From: Brevibacterium sp. 239c
Lineage (GTDB): Bacteria; Actinomycetota; Actinomycetes; Actinomycetales; Brevibacteriaceae
Assembly (NCBI RefSeq): GCF_900169365.1
Contig: NZ_FXZH01000008.1
Coordinates: 62,001 to 126,000, forward strand
Length of the DNA: 64,000 bases
Reading direction: 5' to 3'
Shown here: positions 1-8,218 of the stretch, piece by piece
Position numbering within the stretch: the stretch's first letter is position 1
How the letters are laid out: each line of letters begins with the position of its first letter
Notes under the pieces: model-generated
Databases searched by the model: none
What the model was told of the DNA's origin: nothing
The model's input: only the letters and a program-made list of their open reading frames with translations
Translations under genes and position numbers: made by a program

Positions 1-2
1 GG

Positions 3-2345
3 ATCCGCATCGGAATCACAACCTTGGCGATGGCCCTCGTTCTGCTTCTTCTCGAGGTGATTTTTGCGGCACGCTTCTCCATCACGGAAAGCGGCGGCGT
101 GATCGATCTCGAGTTCTCCGCTGTGACCGTTCGTTCGTTCTTCCTGCCTCTGCTCGCCGTCCTCAGCACCAGCATCTGCGCGAGGATCGCCGGGCACTTC
201 AAGGGCAGCGAGGCCATCGGTGCTCCCTTCCTGCGGTGGCTCGTCCCGCCTATTCTCGTGACGTGGACCCACCTCATCGTGACCACCCTTGCCCTGTCGG
301 TCGTCGCGATCTTCATCATACCGCTGTCCTTCGACATGCCCTGGCAGACGATTCCTGCACTCTTCATCAATGTGGGTCTGATCCTCACCATGCTCGTCCA
401 CCTCGGCGGAGTCAGTGCCACGTCACAGGGGGACATGATGGGATACGACTCTGGCGGATTCTCGGAGTCACTGACCATCTTCAGCCGCGAGGCGCCCGGG
501 CAGCTGTGGATCGGGCTGCTTGCCGTCGTGGCCGCCATCCTCGCCGCAACATTGGTCGCCACCGTGACTCGTCGTCCCTATTGGACAGTCACTGGCGAGG
601 ACAAACAACAATGGACCACTGCGTGGAAGATTCCGTTGGCCTTCTGCGCTATCTGGGGGCTGGTCTCGGTGCTGGCGGTTCCCCTCCGAATTCACTTTGA
701 GGGGTCTGCCGAGGCTGCGTCGATGTTCGATAGTTTCGGCACCGCCCGTGCTGGTGTCAGCCCTCTGGCTTGGTCGTTCCTCATCTTTGCCGTCTGGGGT
801 GCTGTGATCGAGGTTCTGTCGAGGACCCTCGGCCCGCGGCTTGTCCTGACCATTCCAACGGTCGCGAAATTCTTCGCTGGGCGGGCCGTCCACCCGCACT
901 GGGGCCAGGCTCTGAGGATGAGCGAACCACGCCATCCCCTCATCCATCCTGACGCCGTCGCCGGTCGCGGAGCCGGAGTCGGCATGACGGCGGCTGGTGC
1001 CGGTGCTGCCGGCGCTGCTGCGGCATTTGGCAGCCAGCCCGGATCGTTTACCTCAGGCACCGGTCCAACCTCCGTTCCTGGTTCGGCCTTGACTACTGGT
1101 TCTGCCCCGACTCCTGGAGCAGATTCTTCGGGCTATTCAAACGTCCCGCAATCAGGCTCCCCTACCCCTACTCACGCTGGACCCGGGGCGTACCCATCTG
1201 CCGATGCCACCTACCCGATGTCTACTCCTCCGAGTGGGGCCTATTCCACAGCTGGCTCGCCCCCACCTCCCGGACCAGCACCAGCCAAGCCCTTCGACAA
1301 GAAGAAGGCCACTCTGGTCGGTGTGATCAGCGGCGCGGCGGTTCTCGCAATCGTCGCCGCACTCATCGTCGTCACGCAGATCAACGGGAACACTTTCAGC
1401 CCCGAGGCCGCCGTTGAGAAGTACTTCTCGGAACTCTCCGATGGAGATGCCGAAGGCGCGCTGAAGATGGCCGATGTCGACGTACCCACCGAGCAGCGGC
1501 AGCTGCTCACGAACGACGTTCTCGGTGCAGCGAAAGCCCTGCCGAAGGACGTCACCGTCGAAGATGCTGATGTCAATGGGAACTCGGCGACAGTGACCGC
1601 GACCTACGACGTCGGAGGCAGCAAGGGCACAACGAGCTTCTCACTGCACAAGGCGGGCAAGAAGGCACTGTTCTTCGACGACTGGAGGCTGCAGGTACCC
1701 GAGCTCTTCTACCTCTCCGTCGAGACTCCCGGCCTGGACAAGGTCAAGATCAACGGCATCGATATCGAAACCAATGAATCTGCCCTCTCACTTCCCGCAT
1801 TCCCGGGAATGTACACCATCGGGCTATCCGAAGAGACTGACCTGGTATCCGCAGACGAGATCGAGGCCCGCGCGTTCTTCGCTGAGGAAGGAGATATGGA
1901 AGAGTACGAGCCCGCAATGCTCGCGGCCCAGCCCACCGATGCTTTCCGCACCGAGGTGAACAAGCAGGTCAAGACGCTCATCGACAGTTGCGCCAAAAAG
2001 ACCGTCGCCCAACCCGACGGCTGCCCCTTCGGCTCCTACAGCGCCGAGAGCCACGACGCGACAAACATCAAATGGTCGATCTCTTCGTATCCGACGGCCA
2101 GTGTGGGCGATTCGTCGGGCGAAGGCTACTTCGACCCTGAAGAATCCACCGGACCGAACGGTGGTCCAGCCTGGCCGATCTCGACCGAGTCGACAGGTGA
2201 GGCATTTGTGACCGGAAAGTACGAGTCGTACTTCGATGAGTCGGAGACCCTTGATGACACTGTGACGTTCTCGGTCGACGGAACTGCCGAAATCGTCGAC
2301 GGCAAGGTCGTCATCAACATCGAAGGTGACTCGTACGGCTACTGA
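3..2345 (+). CDS. Multi-pass membrane protein with extracytoplasmic C-terminal domain (5' end outside window)
   Basis: The frame is open from the left edge, so the true start lies outside the window; about 780 codons are visible. I see some seven hydrophobic segments in the first 290 residues, then a disordered Gly/Ala/Pro/Ser/Thr-rich linker of about 100 residues, one more strong membrane helix, and about 320 residues that should lie outside the membrane. The segment after the last helix resembles the short secreted repeats that follow a membrane anchor in actinobacterial envelope proteins (inference). It ends exactly where the convergent D-serine dehydratase gene ends. I do not recognise a precise family; an envelope-stress or cell-wall role is possible but unproven. 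Confidence 0.7.
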   Translation: MRIGITTLAMALVLLLLEVIFAARFSITESGGVIDLEFSAVTVRSFFLPLLAVLSTSICARIAGHFKGSEAIGAPFLRWLVPPILVTWTHLIVTTLALSVVAIFIIPLSFDMPWQTIPALFINVGLILTMLVHLGGVSATSQGDMMGYDSGGFSESLTIFSREAPGQLWIGLLAVVAAILAATLVATVTRRPYWTVTGEDKQQWTTAWKIPLAFCAIWGLVSVLAVPLRIHFEGSAEAASMFDSFGTARAGVSPLAWSFLIFAVWGAVIEVLSRTLGPRLVLTIPTVAKFFAGRAVHPHWGQALRMSEPRHPLIHPDAVAGRGAGVGMTAAGAGAAGAAAAFGSQPGSFTSGTGPTSVPGSALTTGSAPTPGADSSGYSNVPQSGSPTPTHAGPGAYPSADATYPMSTPPSGAYSTAGSPPPPGPAPAKPFDKKKATLVGVISGAAVLAIVAALIVVTQINGNTFSPEAAVEKYFSELSDGDAEGALKMADVDVPTEQRQLLTNDVLGAAKALPKDVTVEDADVNGNSATVTATYDVGGSKGTTSFSLHKAGKKALFFDDWRLQVPELFYLSVETPGLDKVKINGIDIETNESALSLPAFPGMYTIGLSEETDLVSADEIEARAFFAEEGDMEEYEPAMLAAQPTDAFRTEVNKQVKTLIDSCAKKTVAQPDGCPFGSYSAESHDATNIKWSISSYPTASVGDSSGEGYFDPEESTGPNGGPAWPISTESTGEAFVTGKYESYFDESETLDDTVTFSVDGTAEIVDGKVVINIEGDSYGY

Positions 2346-3773
2346 TCAGGAGTTGAGCCTCGGCAGCAGATCCAGGCCTTCGGCCAGATATCGCTCGTGA
2401 TCGGCGGGCGGCACCATGGCACCGCCCGTCAACCAGACCAGATGCGTAGCGTTTGCCCATCCGTCACCGCCCGACCCGTCATCGCCCGACCCGTCGCCCT
2501 GCCCCTCTCCCTGCCCCTCGCCGAGGTGGTCCATCGTTCGCCAGGGAACGGTCAGTCCCGCGGTCGCCGATGGTTCGACATCGAGGCCTTCGGTCTGGTG
2601 GAGCACTGCCACTCCCGCCTTGATGACCTCGTCGGTGACCGTAGCGAATCCCGAGATCAGAGGGCTGATGACCGGACCGATGAAGCGCGAGGGTCGTGCC
2701 ACAGCCAAACCGTCGGCGGCTGTGGCTCCGCTCAGGCCGATGTCCTGAACTGAGATCGCGCTGTGCAATCCGGTTCTCACGCCGAGGAACATGGCGGGTG
2801 CTTGGCTCGGCTCGACGAAGATGGCGTGCACAGCGTCGCCGAAGACGCGTTTGAGTCCATAGGTCACTCCGCCGGGTCCGCCGCCGATCCCGCAGGGCAG
2901 GTACACGACCAGAGGGTGATCAGCGTCGACGGCCACTTGTGCAGCCTCGAACTGTTCTTTGAGACGCAGAGCCGCCACCGAATACCCGGCGAAGAGACTG
3001 CGTGAGTCTTCGTCGTCGACGAAGTGAGTGCGCGGCGCTCCTTCGGCCGATGTTCGGCCGGCTGACACCGCTGCCACGAAGTCACCGGCGTGTTCGATCA
3101 CCTCGACGCCGTGACCGCGCAGGAGCTCCTTCTTCCATTCTCGTGCGTCGGCCGACATGTGCACAGAGGCTGCGAAGCCAAGTGCCGCACTGAGGATGCC
3201 GATCGACAGCCCCAGGTTTCCGGTTGAACCAACAACGATCCGGTGAGTTGCGGCGAGCGCGCGAAATTCCTCGGAGCTGTAGGTGGTGGGCTCGTTCGTG
3301 CTCAGTCCCTGTTCGGCGGCGACCGCCTCGGCGTATTCAAGTACTTCGTGGAAACCTCCACGGGCCTTGATCGATCCACTGACCGGAAGGGCATCATCGC
3401 GCTTGAGCCACAGCCTGCCGGGAAGTTCGACACCGAGGCGCTGGTTGAGATCGGCTTGGGCAGCATCGGCAGGAACAAGAGCAGATTCGATGATCCCCTC
3501 AGCGCCTGAGGTCTCCGGGAAGGCTTCAGCGAACCATGGAGCAAACCGTTCGAAACGCTGCGCGGCCGCACCCATGATTCCGGGATTCACACCTGTTCGG
3601 CGTTCCGCATCGGCTTCGAAGCTCGCGGCCATACCCTGAAGTACCTCGGCTGTGGGGTCGAGGTCGCTGCGCAGCCAGGTTGTCGGTTCACCGGCTGCTA
3701 GGGACCGGATCACCGGGTCGGCTGCATCGAATTCGATCTCAGGGTTCGGCTGAGACTGTGATTGAGGGGTCAT
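2346..3773 (-). CDS. dsdA: D-serine dehydratase (PLP-dependent)
   Basis: Converts D-serine to pyruvate and ammonia in the cytoplasm. Fold-type II PLP enzyme of 475 residues, slightly longer than the usual 440. The Schiff-base lysine is in VSGSIKARGG (Lys136). A phosphate-binding segment GSTGNLGLS and the glycine loop CGIGGGPGG follow. Near the C-terminus is a low-complexity Gly/Asp/Glu/Gln insertion encoded by short tandem repeats, which probably forms a surface loop. GGAG lies 9 nt before the ATG. The stop codon abuts the stop of the convergent gene with no base between them. No transporter or dsdC-type regulator is adjacent. Confidence 0.92.
   Translation of the reverse strand: MTPQSQSQPNPEIEFDAADPVIRSLAAGEPTTWLRSDLDPTAEVLQGMAASFEADAERRTGVNPGIMGAAAQRFERFAPWFAEAFPETSGAEGIIESALVPADAAQADLNQRLGVELPGRLWLKRDDALPVSGSIKARGGFHEVLEYAEAVAAEQGLSTNEPTTYSSEEFRALAATHRIVVGSTGNLGLSIGILSAALGFAASVHMSADAREWKKELLRGHGVEVIEHAGDFVAAVSAGRTSAEGAPRTHFVDDEDSRSLFAGYSVAALRLKEQFEAAQVAVDADHPLVVYLPCGIGGGPGGVTYGLKRVFGDAVHAIFVEPSQAPAMFLGVRTGLHSAISVQDIGLSGATAADGLAVARPSRFIGPVISPLISGFATVTDEVIKAGVAVLHQTEGLDVEPSATAGLTVPWRTMDHLGEGQGEGQGDGSGDDGSGGDGWANATHLVWLTGGAMVPPADHERYLAEGLDLLPRLNS
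2468..2520. repeat. Short tandem repeats inside dsdA
   Basis: A 13-bp unit CGCCCGACCCGTC occurs at 2468-2480 and 2483-2495 with a 15-bp period, followed by two copies of CTGCCCCTC with a 12-bp period. They encode the Gly/Asp/Glu/Gln-rich insertion near the DsdA C-terminus. Both periods are multiples of three, so copy-number changes would keep the frame. Confidence 0.8.
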
Positions 3774-3843
3774 ACGGGCAGACTCCGGTTCTGAGCAGTG
3801 TCGAAGGACTCAATACGCTGATCTTATCCCTGGGGTTCGGAAC

Positions 3844-4812
3844 TCAGTCCTTATTGATGTCCTTCGCTTCTTCCAACACATCCGCGAGTTCGCCGAGCCA
3901 GTCGGTGTAGCCGTCGTAGGTGTAGGCGCGTTTGTCGTCCCAGGTGCCGAGCTGTTTGTGCTTGACCGGGGGCAGACTTTTGAAGATGGGGTTGTCCTCG
4001 TAGTCGGTCGATGCGTCGTGGACGAGAATGACGTCTGCTGGGTAGTCGCTCATCTTCTCCCAGGAGACTTCGGCCCAGCTGGTGTCCTTCCCAGACTCGG
4101 GCCCAACGAGATTCAGACCGTCATCGGTGAGCATCTTCGCGACACCCAACTTCTTGGCTGTGTAGTTGATCTCGGGGCTGAAGTTCGCGAGCAGCACGGT
4201 CAGCCAGTCCTTGTCAGCAGTGATGTCGCGGATTCTCTGTCGAGCGGCATCGAATGCTTTGCGCTGCTGTGCGATCTCCCCAGTCTCAGTGTCTCTGCCG
4301 AGCGCCTGTGCGATCGCGGCATATTGGGCAAACATGTCCTCTGGCGTTCCACCGTCGAGCTTGACCGGGACAAACGGAACGAGCTTCGCCACCTGGTCTT
4401 TCAGCTTGTCGTCCCACCATGTCCACCCATCGCCTTTGTCATTGCCATAGGCGATGATGATGTCGGGATTCGTCGCCGCGAGGGCTTCGAGGTCGAACTC
4501 CATATCGGTGCCGACGACTTCTACCCCTGTCTGGTCAAACGACTTTCCGGGGGACTCATTCTGACCGAAGCCGTAGACGGCTACCGGCTTGATTCCATAG
4601 GGGGCAAGCGCCGCGGCGGAGTAGAAGTCCATTGCGATCCGTTCAGCTGGGCGGTCCAGCTCAATGGTGAGGTCATCGTAACCTTTCGGACTATAGGAGA
4701 AGCCCTGCGTCCCGGTTGTCCCTGTGGTGGCAGCTTCACTCCCGGGGCTGCCGCAGGCGGCAAGGGCGAATGGAGCGAGTACGGATAATGCGAGCAGTTG
4801 GCGGCGGCGCAT
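3844..4812 (-). CDS. Iron-siderophore ABC transporter substrate-binding lipoprotein
   Basis: A 322-residue class III (helical backbone) periplasmic-type binding protein. The signal peptide starts MRRRQLLALSV and ends in a lipobox LAAC, with Cys20 to be lipidated. The motif DLEALAATNPDIIIAYG is typical of the FecB/BtuF family. I chose this ATG because GGAAGG stands 6 nt before it; the longer open frame upstream would bury the signal peptide. No permease or ATPase gene is adjacent, so it must share a transporter encoded elsewhere. It diverges from a siderophore-interacting protein and an iron box lies between them, which supports Fe(III)-siderophore capture at the cell surface. Confidence 0.88.
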   Translation of the reverse strand: MRRRQLLALSVLAPFALAACGSPGSEAATTGTTGTQGFSYSPKGYDDLTIELDRPAERIAMDFYSAAALAPYGIKPVAVYGFGQNESPGKSFDQTGVEVVGTDMEFDLEALAATNPDIIIAYGNDKGDGWTWWDDKLKDQVAKLVPFVPVKLDGGTPEDMFAQYAAIAQALGRDTETGEIAQQRKAFDAARQRIRDITADKDWLTVLLANFSPEINYTAKKLGVAKMLTDDGLNLVGPESGKDTSWAEVSWEKMSDYPADVILVHDASTDYEDNPIFKSLPPVKHKQLGTWDDKRAYTYDGYTDWLGELADVLEEAKDINKD

Positions 4813-4966
4813 GGATGACCTTCCGGTATTCGTCTGTGCTGCGATCGGTGGAATCGAGCGAGGGGGTGAACAATTCGTTTGGCACGCAGCTGGATCTTCG
4901 TCTGGTGAGCAGCTGAACGTCACCGATCGGGGCCCTTGGACGCCAGCCGAGAACACCGTAGCATTA

Positions 4967-4985
4967 TTTGGGAAGGCTATCCTTA
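4967..4985. promoter_or_regulatory. IdeR/DtxR-type iron box
   Basis: The 19-mer TTTGGGAAGGCTATCCTTA matches the known actinobacterial consensus TTAGGTTAGGCTAACCTAA at 14 of 19 positions with the central AGGCTA-CC core intact. On the minus strand it sits in the spacer of a possible promoter (TTGAGT at 4990-4985, AATAAT at 4968-4963) reading to the binding-protein gene. It also lies 112 bp upstream of the siderophore-interacting protein start. Iron-dependent repression of one or both genes is inferred. Confidence 0.75.
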
Positions 4986-5097
4986 CTCAAGTGGCGTAGA
5001 CTGGTTGATGACCCTGCACCACACCGCCCGCAGAGAGCTTCTCTCCACGGGCGGACGTACCGAGTTCCCCGCCACGGCGAGGGACGAAGGAGCATTT

Positions 5098-6126
5098 GTG
5101 CCACAAGCACCCATCACCGCCTTCGAGGCCACCGTAATCGGCATCGAAGATCTCAGCCCCGTTTTCCGCCGAATCACCTTCGGCGGCGAAGGACTCAGGG
5201 ACTTCGGATGCAGCAGTCACCCCCGTGACCTGCGGTTCAAACTCATCATCCCCTCGGCCGGAGCAACGAAGCCGCAGTTCGATCTCCTCCGTTTCCTCGA
5301 TGAGCAGGACCCCGACTCCGGCGTGTCCTGGTACCAGGCATGGTTGCAGCTCGACCCTGAAATGCGCGGTGAAATGCGCACCTACACGGTGCGCGAATGG
5401 CGCGAAGAAGCCTGCGAACTCGTCGTCGACATGGTTCTCCACACCGACGATCAGGGCCACTCGGGCCCCGCTGCCGCCTGGGCGCAGAACGCCGAGGTCG
5501 GCCACAGCCTGCACATCATCGGACCATCGCGTCATGCCGAAGGACCCACGGCCGGCATCGAGTTCGCACCCGCGGATGCCGACACCATCCTCCTCGCCGG
5601 TGACGAGACCGCGGTGCCCGCGATCGCATCGATCCTTGAGTCACTGAAGGACGCCAAGGTGCAGGGCAAGGCAATTCTCGAGGTCCCGACCGCCGAGGAT
5701 GTTCTTGATCTGGACGCGCCCGCAGGGTTCGAGATCCAGTGGCTGCCCCGCGACACCGCCGCCCATGGTCAGCGGCTTGAGCCGGCTGTCCGTGATGCTG
5801 TCAGAGTCGAGGACCATGCCCTCGCCGAGGTGGGTGCTGGTACGGGTGCGAACATGAGTGCCGGCGCGCCAAGCAAACGGTCTGTTGAGCTCGACGACGT
5901 GAACATCGACGAAGAGATTCTGTGGGATGTGCCGGCTGCGCTGACGCAGGCCGCTCAAGGCAGTTCGAGTGGCACCGACAAACATGCCCGCCCGTTCTAT
6001 GCCTGGATTGCGGGTGAGGCCGGCCCTGTCAAACGTCTGCGTCGTTACCTCGTCCAAGAAGTGGGCGTCGATCGTCATCAGATCGCGTTCATGGGTTATT
6101 GGCGTCAGGGCAAAGCCGAAGGCTGA
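5098..6126 (+). CDS. Siderophore-interacting FAD-binding protein (ferric-siderophore reductase)
   Basis: Flavoprotein expected to reduce Fe(III) in imported siderophores in the cytoplasm, with NAD(P)H as donor. The FAD-binding motif MRTYTVREW (R-x-Y-[TS]), the C-terminal nucleotide segment LAGDETAVPAI and the ending GYWRQGKAEG are typical of the SIP family (FAD_binding_9 plus SIP domains). About 70 residues between the two C-terminal blocks are poorly conserved and rich in Ala/Gly/Asp. I chose the GTG start because AAGGAG is 5 nt before it; the longer open frame would run across the iron box. It is divergent from the siderophore-binding lipoprotein and convergent with an EamA exporter. Confidence 0.9.
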   Translation: MPQAPITAFEATVIGIEDLSPVFRRITFGGEGLRDFGCSSHPRDLRFKLIIPSAGATKPQFDLLRFLDEQDPDSGVSWYQAWLQLDPEMRGEMRTYTVREWREEACELVVDMVLHTDDQGHSGPAAAWAQNAEVGHSLHIIGPSRHAEGPTAGIEFAPADADTILLAGDETAVPAIASILESLKDAKVQGKAILEVPTAEDVLDLDAPAGFEIQWLPRDTAAHGQRLEPAVRDAVRVEDHALAEVGAGTGANMSAGAPSKRSVELDDVNIDEEILWDVPAALTQAAQGSSSGTDKHARPFYAWIAGEAGPVKRLRRYLVQEVGVDRHQIAFMGYWRQGKAEG

Positions 6127-6150
6127 TCATCGTCGCGGCGCCACTCGGGT

Positions 6151-7173
6151 TCAGTTGTGAGCAGTTCGATTCGCCGTCGAGCTCTTTGAGGTCGAACGCA
6201 GCACTTGCGGGACTATGGTGAAAGCCGCACCGAAGAGACAGAATGCGCCGCCAAGCGCTGCCAGCGGCGGTGGAACTTCGCCGAGAATGAGCCAGGCGAG
6301 AACGACGACGATCGCGGGGACAAGCAGCCCCGAAGAGCTCAGGACACCAGCCGGAAGGTAACGGATCGCATATCCCCACAGGTTGAAGGCGAGTGCGGTG
6401 GGCACTACGCCGAGGTAGATGATCTGAACGGTGATGTCGACGGGAGCTTGGGCCACCTCGGCGATCAATCCGGGCGCGAAGACGAGGCAGGCAAGGGTTC
6501 CGGTAAGAATGCCTCCCCAGGTCACGGTCACAGAATCAGTGTGGGACAGGAACCGTTTCTGCAGCAGCACGCAGGAGGCATAGAGAATCGCTGCGGTGAG
6601 ACTGAGGAGCATGCCGCCGATGGTGAACTTTCCGGTGAAGCTGGCCACCGTGATCATCCCGATTCCAGCCATCGAAACCACTATGCCGATGAGCAGCCTG
6701 ATCGGCAGCCCCTCGCCGAGAAACAGCCCCGCAAAGACGGCGACCAAGAGTGGGCCGATGTTGACGATCATCGCAGCTGTTCCTGCGTCGATCGACTGCT
6801 CGGCTGCGTTGAGGACGACCGTGTACCCGGCGAACCAGGCAACTCCCCAGATGAGCATGATCAGCCATGTCATCTTCGAGGTCGGGAACCTCGGCTTGCG
6901 AAAGAGCATCCAGGCGGAGAGGACGATCACAGCAGCGCCCATCCGCAGCAGTGACATAGGACCTGGGGAGTAGTGGTCGCCGGCATCGCGAATGACGACG
7001 AACGACGAGGCCCAGAAGACCATCGTCAACAACGCCGCTATCCACGGCATGATCCGTGGCGGAGTTTCTTCCGCGACTGGCTCGACCGGTGGCGGGGGCA
7101 CGTCAAACATCGAGGCGGCAGTGGTGGTCATCTGAATCGGCGCGCAATTTCCGGCGTCTGAGCAGTCCTTCAT
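6151..7173 (-). CDS. EamA/DMT-family membrane transporter
   Basis: About 340 residues with ten predicted membrane helices arranged as two EamA repeats (PWIAALLTMVFWASSFVVIR in the first, GGILTGTLACLVFAPG opening the second). Members of the drug/metabolite superfamily usually export amino acids or related metabolites. The start is uncertain: in-frame ATGs exist at 7173 and 7131 and a TTG at 7203, none with a good ribosome site. The divergent neighbour is a LysR regulator and a large palindrome sits between them, so the LysR protein most likely controls this exporter. The substrate is not readable from sequence. Confidence 0.85.
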   Translation of the reverse strand: MKDCSDAGNCAPIQMTTTAASMFDVPPPPVEPVAEETPPRIMPWIAALLTMVFWASSFVVIRDAGDHYSPGPMSLLRMGAAVIVLSAWMLFRKPRFPTSKMTWLIMLIWGVAWFAGYTVVLNAAEQSIDAGTAAMIVNIGPLLVAVFAGLFLGEGLPIRLLIGIVVSMAGIGMITVASFTGKFTIGGMLLSLTAAILYASCVLLQKRFLSHTDSVTVTWGGILTGTLACLVFAPGLIAEVAQAPVDITVQIIYLGVVPTALAFNLWGYAIRYLPAGVLSSSGLLVPAIVVVLAWLILGEVPPPLAALGGAFCLFGAAFTIVPQVLRSTSKSSTANRTAHN

Positions 7174-7209
7174 GGCTACGATTATTCTGCTGCTTGCCGT
7201 CAATTAAAA

Positions 7210-7235
7210 GCGCACACTATTGCACATCTGTGCGC
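7210..7235. promoter_or_regulatory. Palindromic operator between the EamA and lysR genes
   Basis: GCGCACA and TGTGCGC form perfect 7-bp arms 12 bp apart. Nested inside is GCACA-TC-TGTGC. The 26-bp site lies in the divergent gap 37-63 bp from the start codons, the usual place for a LysR activation site. The symmetry is seen; binding by the adjacent LysR is inferred. Confidence 0.65.
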
Positions 7236-7255
7236 AGAGTCCGTACGGTTGCTGA

Positions 7256-8218
7256 ATGAACAATGTCATCCAATTGCGATCGTTCAAATCCGTTGCCGCC
7301 ACCGGCTCCGTTCGAGCAGCAGCTCAGCATCTCGGCCTGTCACCGTCGGCAGTCAGCCATCACCTCAAGCTGCTCGAAGAGAACGCTGGACTGACATTGT
7401 TCCGACGCCGAGGCCGAGGCCTGTGCCTGACTGATACCGGCACCGCCATTATGGGAGAGGTCGACGGAGTCCTCGAATCGTCGAGCCGACTGCAGCGGCG
7501 CATCTCAGATCTGAAAGACAGCCGAGTCAACCGACTGTCGATCGGATATTTCAGCACCGCAGGCAACCGATGGATGCCGGAACTGGTGCTCTTCCTCGAA
7601 CATAAGTTCCCGAATACGGCAGTTCAACTCAACTTGGCTGAGGATCAATGGCATGAGGGTCGGTCCGACATCCAGATCATCATCACCGAATCCAAAAACC
7701 CACCGTTTCCACCTCAGATCAACAGCAGCCTTCTGCTTGAAGATCCGTACGTCGTCGCTGTACCCGAAAACCACGAGCTGGCCACACGCAGAGAACTCTC
7801 GCTGATCGAAGTGGAGAGATACTCGTGGATCGACAACGATAGAGGCGAGGGGCCATGCAGGACGATCCTCTTCGACGCCTGCGCCCGGGCTGGAGTTCAG
7901 GTGCAGTTCAAACACGAAGCCCACTCGTACGTCGCCGCGCTCCACATGGTCAGCCGTGGATTGGGGATCACCCTGCTCCCCCGCCTCGGCATCGACCAAC
8001 TTCCAGCCGGAGTGGCTATCGTGCCACTGGCAGCACCCGAGCCGATCCGCTATGTCCACGCCATCAGCGACCCTGGTCATCCGCAGCAGGAAGTCATCGA
8101 TGATGCGATCTCTGCTCTTCATGAACTTGCCAGTGACGATGCCGAGAAGAGCAGAGGAACCGCGGCTCGATTCAGTAGCTTCGCGGCATCCCGAGAACGT
8201 GGGAACCGAGGTAGTTAA
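7256..8218 (+). CDS. LysR-family transcriptional regulator
   Basis: A 320-residue regulator. The N-terminal winged helix-turn-helix is clear (residues 5-60, RAAAQHLGLSPSAVSHHLK as recognition region), followed by a linker helix and a two-lobed effector domain starting near RLSIGYFSTAG. Transcribed divergently from the EamA exporter with a palindrome between. The 3' end overlaps the end of the convergent acyl-CoA dehydrogenase gene by 47 bp. The C-terminal 30 residues (Arg/Ser/Ala-rich) fall in that overlap and are probably variable. The ligand is unknown. Confidence 0.9.
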   Translation: MNNVIQLRSFKSVAATGSVRAAAQHLGLSPSAVSHHLKLLEENAGLTLFRRRGRGLCLTDTGTAIMGEVDGVLESSSRLQRRISDLKDSRVNRLSIGYFSTAGNRWMPELVLFLEHKFPNTAVQLNLAEDQWHEGRSDIQIIITESKNPPFPPQINSSLLLEDPYVVAVPENHELATRRELSLIEVERYSWIDNDRGEGPCRTILFDACARAGVQVQFKHEAHSYVAALHMVSRGLGITLLPRLGIDQLPAGVAIVPLAAPEPIRYVHAISDPGHPQQEVIDDAISALHELASDDAEKSRGTAARFSSFAASRERGNRGS

